The notes: a model not told the origin generated them from the sequence alone. Positions 25,397 through 35,300 are shown, counted from the stretch's first letter. The stretch is 64,000 nucleotides of DNA from Streptomyces alboniger (GCF_008704395.1 NZ_CP023695.1:3038001-3102000); one strand, 5' to 3'. Translations and numbers: made by a program.

Positions 25397-26949
25397 CCGG
25401 CACGCTCCTCGCCCGCAGGACCGCCTTCGGCGCGACGGCGCTGGGCGGCGGCCGGCGGTGGCGCCCCTCGCCCTTCCTGGTCTTCGGCGGCCTGTTCTGG
25501 CTGGTGATGTCACTGGCGTTCTGGCGGGTGCCGATGTGCTGCGACTTCGGGCAGCACGCGGCGGTGGTCGAACGGCTCAAGGACGACCTGCTCCATCCCG
25601 CGCACCCGATGGCGGACCTGCCGGGCGACGGCAGCGCGTACTACTCGCCGTACGCGGTCGCCCAGGGCCTGTTCGCCAAGGTGACGGGCCTCGCGGGCTG
25701 GCAGGTCGTGAAGCTCTCGGGCCCGCTCAACCTCCTGGTGCTGCTCACCGGCATCGGGCGTTTCGTGCGCGGCCTCACCCCCCGCCCGTGGGCGCCGGTC
25801 CTCGCGCTGTTCGCGATGGTGCTGCTGTGGGGCACGCGCATGGCGTGGTGGAGCGGCTATCTGGGCCTGATGTCGATGACGGGGAACCTCGGCTACCCCT
25901 CGACGTTCGCGATCGGGCTCGCGTTCTGGGCGTGGGCGTGGGCCGGTTCGCTGGCCAAGGGCCTGCGGCGAGGGCTCTGGCCTTACGTCGGTCTGGGCAC
26001 CCTGTGCGGGCTCGTCCTGCTCATCCACCCGATCTCGTCGGTGGCGGCGGTGCTCGGCGTGGTCGCGTTCGCGGCGTCCGACCGGAGGGCGTGGGAGTGG
26101 GCGGGGCTCGGGGCGTGGGCGGCGACCGGTCTGACCGCGGCGGCCGTGGCGGCGCTCTGGCCGTACTTCAGCGTCTTCTCCCTCGTCGGTGACGAGAGCG
26201 TCGACTGGATCCACCGCCAGCTCTACACCGAGATGCCCCAGCGCTTCTGGCTGGCGCTGCTCGGCCTTCCGGCCCTGTGGCTGCGGCTGCGCAGGGACCG
26301 CAGGGACCCCCTGGTGCTGATGTTCGCCCTGGAGTGCGCCGTCGTCGCGTACGGCTGGGTCAGCGGTCACTACACCTACGGCCGCATCCTCGGTCTGACG
26401 CTGGTCCCGCTCCAGTTCGCGCTCGCCATCGAGCTGGCCGCGCCGCGGCCCTGGGGGTGGCGGCGGGGCGCGCTCGCCGGGGCGACGGCGCTCGGGGCGT
26501 GCGTCGGGTTCTTCCAGATCCAGGCGGGCGCCGTCGTGCCGCGCGCGCTCGACCCGATCGGCTTCGACCAGCCGCCGCGGTGGCCCGGCTACGGCTGGGC
26601 GGTCGGCCATATGGGCCGGGGCGACGTCGTCCTGACCGACGGCTACCGTCCCACGCGGTCCGTGCCCGGCCTCGGCGCCAATCTCGTCGCCCCCGCCTGG
26701 CCGGACGCCTCGCTCGCCGAGGAGGTACGCAACCGCCGGCTCGCGGCCGTGCGCGCCTATCTCGCCCCCGACTCCACGCGTGCGGAGCGCTCGGCGATCG
26801 TCCGCCGCTACGAGGTGCGGTGGCTGCTGCTCGGCCCCGACCAGAAGGTGCCGCCGGAGGCGGTGGTCGTCGACTGGAGCCGGCGGACCGGCGAGGTGCT
26901 GGCGCGGGTGGGCGGGGCCACTCCGGCGAATGCCCCCCTAATCGGATAA
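25393..26949 (+). CDS. Polytopic GT-C-like membrane glycosyltransferase (paralogue of 46796 gene)
   Basis: A 518-aa membrane protein with about 10 hydrophobic helices in residues 25-375, then a soluble C-terminal domain with YGWAVGHMGRGDVVLTDGY. The first extracytoplasmic loop has CCDFGQHAAVVERLKDDLL and AYYSPYA, an acidic-loop arrangement like lipid-linked-sugar GT-C enzymes. It shares the same architecture and phrases (GDLG-HAA-IERL-DLL, YYSP, GYPSTFA, RLRRDRRDPL, SGHY-GR) with the protein at 46796-48304. It begins at GTG 25393, overlapping the preceding stop by 4 bp, so it is co-translated with the GT2/TagF-like gene. The substrate is unknown; a role in decorating the wall polymer outside the membrane is inferred. 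Confidence 0.78.
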   Translation: MTGTLLARRTAFGATALGGGRRWRPSPFLVFGGLFWLVMSLAFWRVPMCCDFGQHAAVVERLKDDLLHPAHPMADLPGDGSAYYSPYAVAQGLFAKVTGLAGWQVVKLSGPLNLLVLLTGIGRFVRGLTPRPWAPVLALFAMVLLWGTRMAWWSGYLGLMSMTGNLGYPSTFAIGLAFWAWAWAGSLAKGLRRGLWPYVGLGTLCGLVLLIHPISSVAAVLGVVAFAASDRRAWEWAGLGAWAATGLTAAAVAALWPYFSVFSLVGDESVDWIHRQLYTEMPQRFWLALLGLPALWLRLRRDRRDPLVLMFALECAVVAYGWVSGHYTYGRILGLTLVPLQFALAIELAAPRPWGWRRGALAGATALGACVGFFQIQAGAVVPRALDPIGFDQPPRWPGYGWAVGHMGRGDVVLTDGYRPTRSVPGLGANLVAPAWPDASLAEEVRNRRLAAVRAYLAPDSTRAERSAIVRRYEVRWLLLGPDQKVPPEAVVVDWSRRTGEVLARVGGATPANAPLIG

Positions 26950-26961
26950 TTACGAGCAACC

Positions 26962-26967
26962 TATAAA
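26962..26967 (+). promoter_or_regulatory. Putative -10 element of a leaderless GT2 gene
   Basis: TATAAA lies 9 bp before GTG 26977 in an unusually A+T-rich patch (26941-26972). The sequence before the GTG is TCCTCC, not a Shine-Dalgarno, so initiation on a leaderless or nearly leaderless mRNA is likely. The -35 region is not recognisable. Confidence 0.5.
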
Positions 26968-26976
26968 ATTTCCTCC

Positions 26977-28656
26977 GTGGACCGCACCCTGTCTCACCCG
27001 ACTGCCCAGAACTCACCCGCCCCTAACTCCCGCACCTCCCGGGTCTCCGTCGTCGTGATCGGCTACAACGACGCGGCCCACATCGCCGACGCGGTGCGCT
27101 CCGCGCTGGCCCAAGGGCCCGTCGTCCGCGAGGTGATCGCCGTCGACGACTGCTCGACGGACGGCAGCGCGGAGATCCTGGCCGCCCTCGCCGAAGGGGA
27201 CCGGCGCGTGCGGGTGATCCGCCGGGCGAGCAACAGCGGCGGCTGCGGCACCCCCCGCAACGACGGGATCGACGCCGCCAGCGCGCCGTACGTGATGTTC
27301 CTCGACAGCGACGACGTGCTGCCGCCCGGCGCGGCCGTCGCGCTGCTCGCCGCGGCCGAGCGGCACGGCTGCGAGGTCGCCTCGGGCCTGTGCGTGCGCC
27401 GCGAACTGCCCTCGGGGCGCGAGGTGCCCTGGCAGCCGGAGCTGTACGCGAAGGCCCGGCTCGTCGCCCGCCCCGAGCTGCGCACCCGCCTCGTCCACGA
27501 CACGCTCTGCGTCAACAAGCTCTACCGCGCCGACTTTCTGCGCGAGCACGGCATCCGCTTCCCCGAAGGCCGCTTCATCTACGAGGACTTCGTCTTCACC
27601 GCGCGCATGCTCGCCGCGGGGCCGCGCATCGCGCTCGTCCCCGACACGGTGTACGTGTGGCACGTGCGCCGCGCCGCCGCCAAGCTGTCGATCTCCCTGG
27701 ACCGCGCCGGGATCGCCAACTGGCAGGCCCGCATGGAGGCGCACCGCCAGTCCGTGGAGATCCTGCGGGACGCGCGCGGCGCCGGGGGCAAGCGGCTCGC
27801 GCGGGCGGCCCGCGCCAAGTTCGTCGACCACGGGCTGCGCATGTACACCCGGGAACTCCCCGCGCGCGGCGAGGAGTACCAGCGCGAGTGGTGGTCGCTC
27901 ACGCGCGCGTACCTGACGACGTTCGACGCCGCCGACCTCGACGCGGCGCCCGCCCCCGGCCGCGTCATCGCGCGCGTCATCCTCGCCTCCGGGCAGCCGC
28001 GCGACCTGGCCCGGCTGAAGCAGGTGGCGGCGCGGCCCGCCCGGCTCGTGCCGCCGTATCCGAGGGCGGCCGACGCCACCCCGGTCTGGGCTGACGACCT
28101 CCCCCACGTCACCCTGGAGCACCTGCTCGTACGCCCCATGCGCCTGCTGCCCCTTGCGGTGGACGGCGAGCTGCGCCCGCGCGCGGGCGGCACCCGGCTC
28201 ACGCTGCGGCTGCGCGAGCTGTACGGGCGGGTGGCGCAGGCGGGCCCCGCCACCGTCGACGTCGAGCTGATCCACCGGCAGAGCGGGCTGCCGGGCCTGC
28301 GCAGGACGGCGGCGTTCGGTCCGGAGCGGCCCGGTGCCACGTGGACGGCCACGGTCCTGCTCGACCTCGGCGCGCTGGACGGGGCGGTGTGGGACGTACG
28401 GCTGCGGCTCCACTTCGACGACGGGACCTCGCGCGACACGACCGCGCGGGCCGTCGCCGGGCCCGGACTGCTGCGGCGCACGGTGGTGCCTGGCGGGCGG
28501 CGCGGCATCCTGCTCGTCCAGCCGTACGCCACCCAGGCGGGGAACCTCTCGCTGCGGCTCGCGCCCGGGGTGCGGGGCGTCGCCGGGGTCGTGAAGCGGC
28601 GGCTCGCCCGGTGGTTGCGCCGGGCCCGCTCCGTGGCGGGGGCCCGCGGGCGCTGA
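26977..28656 (+). CDS. GT2 glycosyltransferase with beta-rich C-terminal domain
   Basis: A 559-aa cytoplasmic or membrane-associated family 2 glycosyltransferase. Motifs are VSVVVIGYNDAAHI, VDDCSTDGS, GGCGTPRNDG and the metal-binding FLDSDD, with an acceptor-side YEDFVFTARM. After the ~300-residue catalytic part comes a beta-sandwich tail, as in TarS/TarP-type teichoic acid glycosyltransferases, then a basic C-terminus. It is a paralogue of 38259-39935, with the same GGC.(T/S)APRN motif and total length. The start is GTG 26977 without a ribosome site; an in-frame VSVVV lies ~22 codons later. A 102-bp gap separates it from galE. Confidence 0.85.
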   Translation: MDRTLSHPTAQNSPAPNSRTSRVSVVVIGYNDAAHIADAVRSALAQGPVVREVIAVDDCSTDGSAEILAALAEGDRRVRVIRRASNSGGCGTPRNDGIDAASAPYVMFLDSDDVLPPGAAVALLAAAERHGCEVASGLCVRRELPSGREVPWQPELYAKARLVARPELRTRLVHDTLCVNKLYRADFLREHGIRFPEGRFIYEDFVFTARMLAAGPRIALVPDTVYVWHVRRAAAKLSISLDRAGIANWQARMEAHRQSVEILRDARGAGGKRLARAARAKFVDHGLRMYTRELPARGEEYQREWWSLTRAYLTTFDAADLDAAPAPGRVIARVILASGQPRDLARLKQVAARPARLVPPYPRAADATPVWADDLPHVTLEHLLVRPMRLLPLAVDGELRPRAGGTRLTLRLRELYGRVAQAGPATVDVELIHRQSGLPGLRRTAAFGPERPGATWTATVLLDLGALDGAVWDVRLRLHFDDGTSRDTTARAVAGPGLLRRTVVPGGRRGILLVQPYATQAGNLSLRLAPGVRGVAGVVKRRLARWLRRARSVAGARGR

Positions 28657-28758
28657 CGCGGCCCGTACGGGCTCTCTGCGAGACTGCGGGTCGCCCTTAC
28701 CGGACACCGGACACACAGAACGCAGAACACACGCACGACAGGACGGGACAAGACGACC

Positions 28759-29742
28759 ATGACCTGGCTGATCACCGGCGGCGCCGGATACATCGGAGCG
28801 CATGTCGTCCGCGCCATGATGGAGGCGGGCGAGCGGGCCGTGGTCTACGACGACCTGTCCAGCGGTATCGCCGAGCGCGTCCCGGCGGGCGTCCCCCTCG
28901 TGACCGGCTCGACCCTGGACGCGGACCTGCTGGCCCGCACCCTGAAGGACCACGCGATCACCGGCGTCGTCCATCTCGCGGCGAAGAAGCAGGTCGGCGA
29001 ATCGGTGGAGCGGCCCCTGCACTACTACCGGGAGAACGTGGAGGGCCTGCGGGTGCTCCTCGAAGCGGTCGTGGAGGCCGGTGTGCCCTCCTTCGTCTTC
29101 TCCTCGTCCGCCGCGGTGTACGGCATGCCGGACGTCGACCTCGTCACCGAGGAGACGCCGTGCCTGCCGATGAGCCCGTACGGCGAGACGAAGCTGGCGG
29201 GCGAGTGGCTGGTGCGGGCCGTGGGGCGCGCGCACGGTCTGGCGACGGCGTCCCTGCGCTACTTCAACGTGGCGGGCGCGGCCACGCCCGAGCTGGCCGA
29301 CACCGGCGTCCTCAACCTCGTGCCGATGGTCTTCGAGAAGCTCACGGACGGCGAGGCCCCCCGCATCTTCGGCGCGGACTACGCCACCCCCGACGGCACG
29401 TGCGTACGCGACTACATCCACGTCGTCGACCTGGCCGAGGCCCATGTGGCGACGGCCCGCAAGCTCGCGTCGGCCGCGCCCGGCACGGACCTGACCCTCA
29501 ACATCGGCCGGGGCGAGGGCGTTTCGGTCCGCGAGATGACGGACCTCATCAACGACGTCACGGGCTACGACACGCCCGCGGAGGTGACCGGCCGCCGCCC
29601 GGGCGACCCGGCCCGCGTGGTCGCCGCGGCGACCCGCATCACCACGGAACTGGGCTGGTCGGCCAAGCGGGACGTACGCGACATGATCGTGTCGGCGTGG
29701 GCCGGCTGGGTACGGCTGCGCCCGGAGGCGGGGCGCGACTGA
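28759..29742 (+). CDS. galE: UDP-glucose 4-epimerase
   Basis: A 327-aa extended short-chain dehydrogenase. NAD-binding GGAGYIG has the glycines at 7/10/13, catalytic Ser lies in the SSSAAVYG block (115-118), and Tyr141-x3-Lys145 is in SPYGETK. Substrate-loop RYFNVAGA and RDYIHVVDLA are present. It interconverts UDP-glucose and UDP-galactose (or the GlcNAc/GalNAc pair). Position inside the wall-polymer cluster suggests it supplies the galactosyl donor for that polymer rather than for galactose catabolism. The upstream GGGACAAG is a weak ribosome site. Confidence 0.95.
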   Translation: MTWLITGGAGYIGAHVVRAMMEAGERAVVYDDLSSGIAERVPAGVPLVTGSTLDADLLARTLKDHAITGVVHLAAKKQVGESVERPLHYYRENVEGLRVLLEAVVEAGVPSFVFSSSAAVYGMPDVDLVTEETPCLPMSPYGETKLAGEWLVRAVGRAHGLATASLRYFNVAGAATPELADTGVLNLVPMVFEKLTDGEAPRIFGADYATPDGTCVRDYIHVVDLAEAHVATARKLASAAPGTDLTLNIGRGEGVSVREMTDLINDVTGYDTPAEVTGRRPGDPARVVAAATRITTELGWSAKRDVRDMIVSAWAGWVRLRPEAGRD

Positions 29743-29803
29743 CACAGTCAGTGCGCGGCGGCCATCCTGCCGAACGCGGGGTCCGCCGAGCCCCCGCCGC
29801 GCC

Positions 29804-30448
29804 TCAGAGCGCCCGCAGCCCCGCCGCCGTGGCCGCCGCGAGCCTGCCCAGGTAGCCCTTGGGCAGGTCGGCCCGCACCACCACGGAACGCCAGTAGAGC
29901 GGTCCCGACACCAGGTCGAGGGCCAGCTCCTCGTCCACGCCCGCGCGCAGTTCGCCCCGCTCGACGGCCGCCCGCACGATGCCGCTCGCGACCCCGTGCT
30001 GCCCCTCCCGCAGCGCCTTCTGGAGGGCTTCGGCGATCTCGGGGTTGCGGGCCGCCTCCGCCTGGAGGTCCGGGATGATCTGGGAGGCGACGGGGTGCCG
30101 CAGCGCGCGCGAGGTCACCTCGTACAGCAGCCGCAGATCCCCCTCCAGGGAGCCCGTGTCCGGCGCGGGCAGGCCCTGGACCGCTATGGCCGAGACCAGG
30201 TCGAGCACGAGGTGCAGCTTGGAGCGCCAGCGGCGGTACACGGCCGTCTTGCCCACGCCCGCGCGGCGCGCGATGCCCTCGATGGACATGCGGGCGTAGC
30301 CGACGGAGGCCAGCTCCTCGAAGACCGCGGCCCGGATCGCCTCGGTCACGTCCTCGCGGAGCACGGCGGCCCCGGCGGGCGCCCTGCGGCGCGGCGGTTC
30401 GCCGCGCGGTCCGCTCGCCTGTTCACCCTGTGGCCTGCTCGTCGTCAT
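29804..30448 (-). CDS. TetR-family transcriptional regulator
   Basis: A 214-aa repressor-type regulator. A basic N-terminal arm precedes the helix-turn-helix (about 50-95), with ARMSIEGIARRAGVGKTAVYRRW, a classical TetR recognition helix. The C-terminal part resembles the TetR_C domain common in actinomycetes. The start is ATG 30446-30448: TATGCT on the minus strand (30455-30460) lies 6 bp upstream, so the mRNA is probably leaderless. The start at 30478 would place codons over the promoter. It is divergent from the TagG/TagH exporter genes, with two inverted repeats between them, and converges on galE. It probably autoregulates and controls export; the ligand is unknown. Confidence 0.88.
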   Translation of the reverse strand: MTTSRPQGEQASGPRGEPPRRRAPAGAAVLREDVTEAIRAAVFEELASVGYARMSIEGIARRAGVGKTAVYRRWRSKLHLVLDLVSAIAVQGLPAPDTGSLEGDLRLLYEVTSRALRHPVASQIIPDLQAEAARNPEIAEALQKALREGQHGVASGIVRAAVERGELRAGVDEELALDLVSGPLYWRSVVVRADLPKGYLGRLAAATAAGLRAL

Positions 30449-30477
30449 ACGGACAGCATAAACAGCGCGAAGCGTCA

Positions 30478-30558
30478 CGACGATACGGTTGCGTTCCGAC
30501 GTATCGTCGCCCTACGCTCGGCGTGGCGACGATACGGGCCCGTCCCGACGTATGCCGC
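30478..30558. promoter_or_regulatory. Two tandem operator-like inverted repeats between tetR and the exporter
   Basis: Site 1 is a perfect 10-bp inverted repeat, CGACGATACG (30478-30487) / CGTATCGTCG (30500-30509), with a 12-bp centre. Site 2 begins 49 bp away: CGACGATACG (30527-30536) with the right arm degenerate (CGTATGCCGC, 30549-30558). The centres are also conserved (CGT.CCGA). Site 1 overlaps the -35 position of the leaderless tetR promoter. Site 2 lies 36 bp before the exporter start. Confidence 0.75.
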
Positions 30559-30594
30559 AGCCTCCCGACGCCTCCCCGAGCGAAAGCCACGGAT

Positions 30595-31521
30595 GTGAGC
30601 CAGGTCCTCGACGCACCCCCGCCGCCCCGTACGACCAGCACGGCGGCCGCCGCCCTCTCCCCCGCCGAACTCGCCGCCCGGCACGGCCTGACCGTCAGCG
30701 GCGCCCGCCCCTCCCTGCCCGCCTACGTCCGCCAGCTGTGGCAGCGGCGCCACTTCATCACCGCCTTCGCGACGGCCAAGCTGACGGCTCAGTACAGCCA
30801 GGCGAAGCTCGGCCAGCTCTGGCAGGTGATGACGCCGCTGCTGAACGCGGCGGTCTACTACTTCATCTTCGGCGTCCTGATGGACACCAAGCGGGACGTG
30901 GCGGACTACGTCCCGTTCCTGGTCACCGGCGTCTTCGTCTTCACGTTCACGCAGCAGTCCGTCATGGCGGGCACCCGCGCCATATCGGGCAGCCTCGGCC
31001 TGGTCCGCGCCCTGCACTTCCCGCGCGCTTCGCTGCCCATCTCATACTGCCTGCAACAGCTCCAGCAGCTGCTCTTCTCCATGGGCGCGCTGGTCGTGAT
31101 CCTGCTCTGCTTCGGCGTCCCGCCGACGGTGTCCTGGCTGCTGGTGGTCCCCGTCCTGGCCCTCCAGTTCACGTTCAACACGGGCCTCGCGCTCGTCATG
31201 GCCCGGCTCGGCAGCAAGACGCCGGACATCGCGCAGCTGATGCCGTTCGTGCTGCGGACCTGGATGTACGGGTCCGGGGTGATGTGGAGCATCGACGCCG
31301 TCCTCAAGGACCGGCACCTGCCGCACGCCGTACAGGTCCTCCTGGAGTGCAATCCGGCCGCCGTGTACATCGATCTGATGCGGTTCGCCCTCATCGACAC
31401 CTTCCACGCGGACCAGTTGCCGCACCACGTGTGGGCCTGGGCGCTCGGCTGGGCGCTGCTCGCCGGGATCGGCGGGTTCATCTACTTCTGGAAGGCAGAG
31501 GAGACGTACGGCCGTGGCTGA
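30595..31521 (+). CDS. Polysaccharide/teichoic acid ABC exporter, permease (TagG/Wzm type)
   Basis: A 308-aa ABC-2 family permease. A Pro/Ala-rich cytoplasmic N-terminus precedes RQLWQRRHFITAFATAKLTAQYSQAKLGQLWQVMTPLL, the conserved amphipathic entry segment. Six hydrophobic segments follow, spanning about residues 75-300. The start GTG 30595 is preceded by a weak CGGAT; the frame is open upstream but would run over the operator sites. It exports the completed lipid-linked polymer with the ATPase encoded by the next gene, which it overlaps by 8 bp. Confidence 0.9.
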   Translation: MSQVLDAPPPPRTTSTAAAALSPAELAARHGLTVSGARPSLPAYVRQLWQRRHFITAFATAKLTAQYSQAKLGQLWQVMTPLLNAAVYYFIFGVLMDTKRDVADYVPFLVTGVFVFTFTQQSVMAGTRAISGSLGLVRALHFPRASLPISYCLQQLQQLLFSMGALVVILLCFGVPPTVSWLLVVPVLALQFTFNTGLALVMARLGSKTPDIAQLMPFVLRTWMYGSGVMWSIDAVLKDRHLPHAVQVLLECNPAAVYIDLMRFALIDTFHADQLPHHVWAWALGWALLAGIGGFIYFWKAEETYGRG

Positions 31522-32317
31522 GACCCCACAGGTACAGGGGCGGGAGCACAACGCCCCCACCGTGATCGTCGACGCCGTCGACATCGTCTACCGCGTCCAG
31601 GGTGCGGGCGCCACGGCGGGCCGGGGCGCCGCGACCGCCGCGCTCGGCCGCATCCTGAGGCGGGGCGGCACCCCCGGCGCCCGCACCGTCCACGCCGTCA
31701 GGAACGTCTCCTTCACCGCCCGCAAGGGCGAGGCCATCGGCCTGATCGGCACCAACGGCTCGGGCAAGTCCACGCTGCTCAAGGCGGTCGCGGGCCTGCT
31801 GCCCGTCGAGCGCGGCCGGATCTTCACCGACGGCCAGCCCTCCCTCCTCGGGGTCAACGCGGCCCTGATGAACGACCTGACCGGCGAGCGCAACGTCCAC
31901 CTCGGCGGCCTCGCCATGGGCATGTCGCGCGAACAGGTCAAGGAGCGCTGCCAGGAGATCGTCGACTTCTCCGGGATCAACGAGAAGGGCGACTTCAGCA
32001 CACTCCCCATGCGCACGTACTCCTCCGGCATGGCGGCGCGCCTGCGCTTCTCCATCGGCTCCGCCAAGGACCACGACGTGCTGCTCATCGACGAGGCGCT
32101 GGCCACCGGGGACCGCTCCTTCCAGAAGCGCTCCGAGGCCCGCATCCGCGAGCTGCGCGAGCGCGCGGGCACGGTCTTCCTGGTCAGCCACAACAACAAG
32201 TCGATCCGGGACACCTGCGACCGCGTGCTGTGGCTGGAGCGCGGCGAGCTGCGGATGGACGGCCCCACGGCGGACGTACTGAAGGAGTACGAGCGTTATA
32301 CAAACCAGGACAGGTAG
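31514..32317 (+). CDS. Polysaccharide/teichoic acid ABC exporter, ATPase (TagH/Wzt type)
   Basis: A 267-aa ATPase. The Walker A GTNGSGKST is at 79-87, the signature is YSSGMAARLRFSI, Walker B is VLLIDEALATGD and the H-loop is VSHN. An N-terminal extension of ~25 residues before VHAVRNVSF holds Ala/Gly/Arg residues, as usual for Wzt/TagH N-termini. It lacks the long C-terminal glycan-binding domain of O-antigen Wzt proteins, fitting the TagH-type or coupled-export class. GTG 31514 overlaps the permease gene, so the pair is translationally coupled. It powers the TagG-like channel. Confidence 0.92.
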   Translation: MAETPQVQGREHNAPTVIVDAVDIVYRVQGAGATAGRGAATAALGRILRRGGTPGARTVHAVRNVSFTARKGEAIGLIGTNGSGKSTLLKAVAGLLPVERGRIFTDGQPSLLGVNAALMNDLTGERNVHLGGLAMGMSREQVKERCQEIVDFSGINEKGDFSTLPMRTYSSGMAARLRFSIGSAKDHDVLLIDEALATGDRSFQKRSEARIRELRERAGTVFLVSHNNKSIRDTCDRVLWLERGELRMDGPTADVLKEYERYTNQDR

Positions 32318-32322
32318 CCCTT

Positions 32323-32352
32323 TTGTCGCACCAATGCGCGCATCCTTACACT
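32323..32352 (+). promoter_or_regulatory. Putative vegetative promoter of the downstream GT2/TagF operon
   Basis: TTGTCG (32323-32328) and TACACT (32347-32352) are spaced by 18 bp, an acceptable HrdB-type promoter, with a start expected near 32359. AGAAGGAG (32371-32378) then precedes GTG 32384. The segment is clearly more A+T-rich than its flanks. Confidence 0.6.
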
Positions 32353-32383
32353 ATGGGAGCGTTTAGCAACAGAAGGAGTACGC

Positions 32384-35300
32384 GTGCAGCCACGGCTGAG
32401 TGTTGTCGTCCCCGTCTACAACGTCGAGCTGTACCTCGACGAGTGCCTGGAGTCCCTGGCGGCCCAGACCTTCACGGACTTCGAAGTGGTCATGGTCGAC
32501 GACGGCTCGACGGACGGCAGCGCGGCCATCGCCGGGGCCTTCGCGGCGGCCGACCCGAGGTTCCGGCTGATATCCCAGGAGAACAAGGGTCTGGGCGCGG
32601 CACGCAACACCGGCGTGCGGGAGATGTCCCCGCACAGCGAGTACCTCGCCTTCGTGGACAGTGACGACACGCTGCCCGCCACCGCGTACGCACTGATGAT
32701 CGAGACGCTGGACGAGACCGGGTCGGACTTCGCGGCGGGCAACGTCACCCGCTTCCGCTCCGCCGGGTACGTCCAGTCGCCCGTGCACCGCGTGCCCTTC
32801 GCGACGACCAGGCTGCGTACGCACGTCTCGAAGTTCCGCCCACTGCTGACCGACCGCACCGCGTGGAACAAGGTCTACCGCCGCTCCTTCTGGGAGCGGC
32901 ACCAGCTCGCGTACCCGGAGGCCATGCTCTACGAGGACGCCCCCGTCAGCGTCCCCGCGCACTACCTCGCGGACTCCGTGGACGTCCTCAGCGAGCCGAT
33001 CTACAACTGGCGCGAGCGGGAGATCGGCGAGCGCTCCATCACGCAGAACCGCACCAATCCGCAGGGGCTGATCGACCGTGTGAGGTCGATCCGCATGGTC
33101 CGCGAGTTCCTGCTCGCACGCGTCGCCGACGACCCGATGTACGCCGAGCACCTGCGCGTCTACGACCACAACGCGCTCGCCGAGGAGATCCCCCTCTTCT
33201 GGCGGGTCCTGCCGGGCTCCGACGCCGCGTACCAGGAGGCGTTCCTTGAGCACGTGGGCCGGCTCGTCCGCGAGATCGGGCAGGACGCGGTGCGGGCGCT
33301 GCATGTACCGCACAAGCTGAAGCTGTATCTGACCGTGCACCGGCGCCTGGACGAGCTGATCGGCCAGCTGGAGTTCGAGAAGGAGCACCCCGGCTCGATC
33401 CCCGTGACCGGCACGCTGCACCCGAAGGCCGACTACCCCTTCCTGGACACGGCCGCCCCCGCGCCGGACGCTGTCCTGCGCCTCGACCCGGAGCTGCGGC
33501 TGCGCAGCCGCCTCGACGAGGCCGCCTGGCACGACGGCAAGCTGTGGCTGTCCGGCTGGGCGTTCGCCCGCCAGCTCGGCGCCGAGTCCCGGAGCAAGGC
33601 GCTCAAGTCGCTGATCCTGAAGGAGAAGGGCAGCCGCCGCACGGTGCTCGTGCCCGCCCGCAGCCACCTCGACCCGGAGGCCACGGTGGCCTCCGGCGCG
33701 GAGTTCCGGCACGCCGACTGGGCGGGCTTCGGGGCGCTCGTGAACCCCTCGCGGCTGCGGCGGCGCGGCAAGTGGGTCGACGGGCTCTGGTACGTACGGA
33801 TCGCCGTGGCCGGCACGGGCGCGACGCCCCGGCGCGGGCCGCTGTACGGCGCGGGCACGGGCTCCGGTCAGACGCCTCCCGCGCACTGGGTCACCGAGGA
33901 CGTCCGCGTCGCCCCCCAGATCCAGAACGGTGAGCTGGCCATCCGGGTGGAGACGGCGCACGCGCGTGCGCTCGAGGTCCGCGCCGACGGCCCCGGCCTT
34001 CTCGTACGCGGCGTCCTGCGCACGGCCCCCGGCGGCGAGGCCCGCCTGCGCATGCGCCACCGCGAGTCCGGCACGGTCCTGACGGTGCCGCTGGACCTCG
34101 ACACCCCGAGGGAGGGCCGCGTCCCCTTCACGGCCAGGGTAGACACGGCGGCCCTGAGGGACGCCCGCGAGGACCACGAGCGGCTGCGCCCGACGCAGGC
34201 GGAACGGTCGATCGGGCGGTGGGACATGTCGGTGGAGATCGTCACCTCCTCTGGAGCCGAACCCACGTCGACCCGCCTAGCCCTGATCCTGGACGACCGA
34301 GAGGGATTCTCCGGCGCCCAGTTCCCCCACGCCGACCGCACGGTCTACGCCCGGCGCAGCCCGGGAGGCTACCTCCAGCTCTGCGACCAGCCGGTCCAGC
34401 CCTTGGTGGACCACATCTCCGTACAGCCCGACGGCACCGTCACCCTCACCGGCAGCTACCCGGCACCCGGCGCCCACGACCTCGCCCTCGTCCTCCGCCA
34501 GACCTGGTCGGGCCACGAGTACACGTTTCCGGCGAAGGCGGCCGACGGCCGGTTCGAGGCCCGCTTCGTCCCCGCCCCCACCCACCACCACGCGGGCCGG
34601 ACCCCCCTGCGCGCCGGCTTCTGGTGGCCGTCCGTCCAGAAGCCGGACGGCACCCGCACCGCCGTCCAGCTCGCCCCGCCGGTCCACGCCCACCTCCCCC
34701 TGGAGGCCGCGGCGCACGGCAAGCGCGTGGAGCTCCAGGCCCGCCAGTACGACCAGCTGGCGCTGATGGCGCACTCCGAGCTGCGCCCCGACGAGCGCAG
34801 CCGCTACCGCCAGACCCGGCTGCGCACGGAGACCTACCCCGCCGCCCGTCACGAACCGCTGCGCGAGGCCGTCCTGTACGACGTCTTCGGCGGCCGCATG
34901 TACGGCGACTCCCCGCGCGCCATCCACGAGGAGATGGTCCGCCGAGGGCTGCCGGTCGAGCACCTGTGGGTCGTCAAGGACGGCCAGTGCGAGGTCCCCG
35001 GCACGGCGAAGGCGGTCCGCGTGCACAGCCCCGAGTACTACGAGGCGATGGCCCGCTCCCGCTACATCGTCGGCAACACGCACTTCCCGCGCTGGCTGGA
35101 GCGCCGCGAGGGCCAGCAGATCGTCCAGACCTGGCACGGCACCCCGCTGAAGCGGATCGGCTTCGACTTCGACAACGACCACTTCGCCAGCACGCAGTAC
35201 CTGATGGACCTGGACCGCGAGCGCCACCAGTGGTCGATGCTGCTCTCCCCGAACCGGTTCAGCACGCCGATCATGCGCAGCGCCTTCCGGTTCGGCGGCG

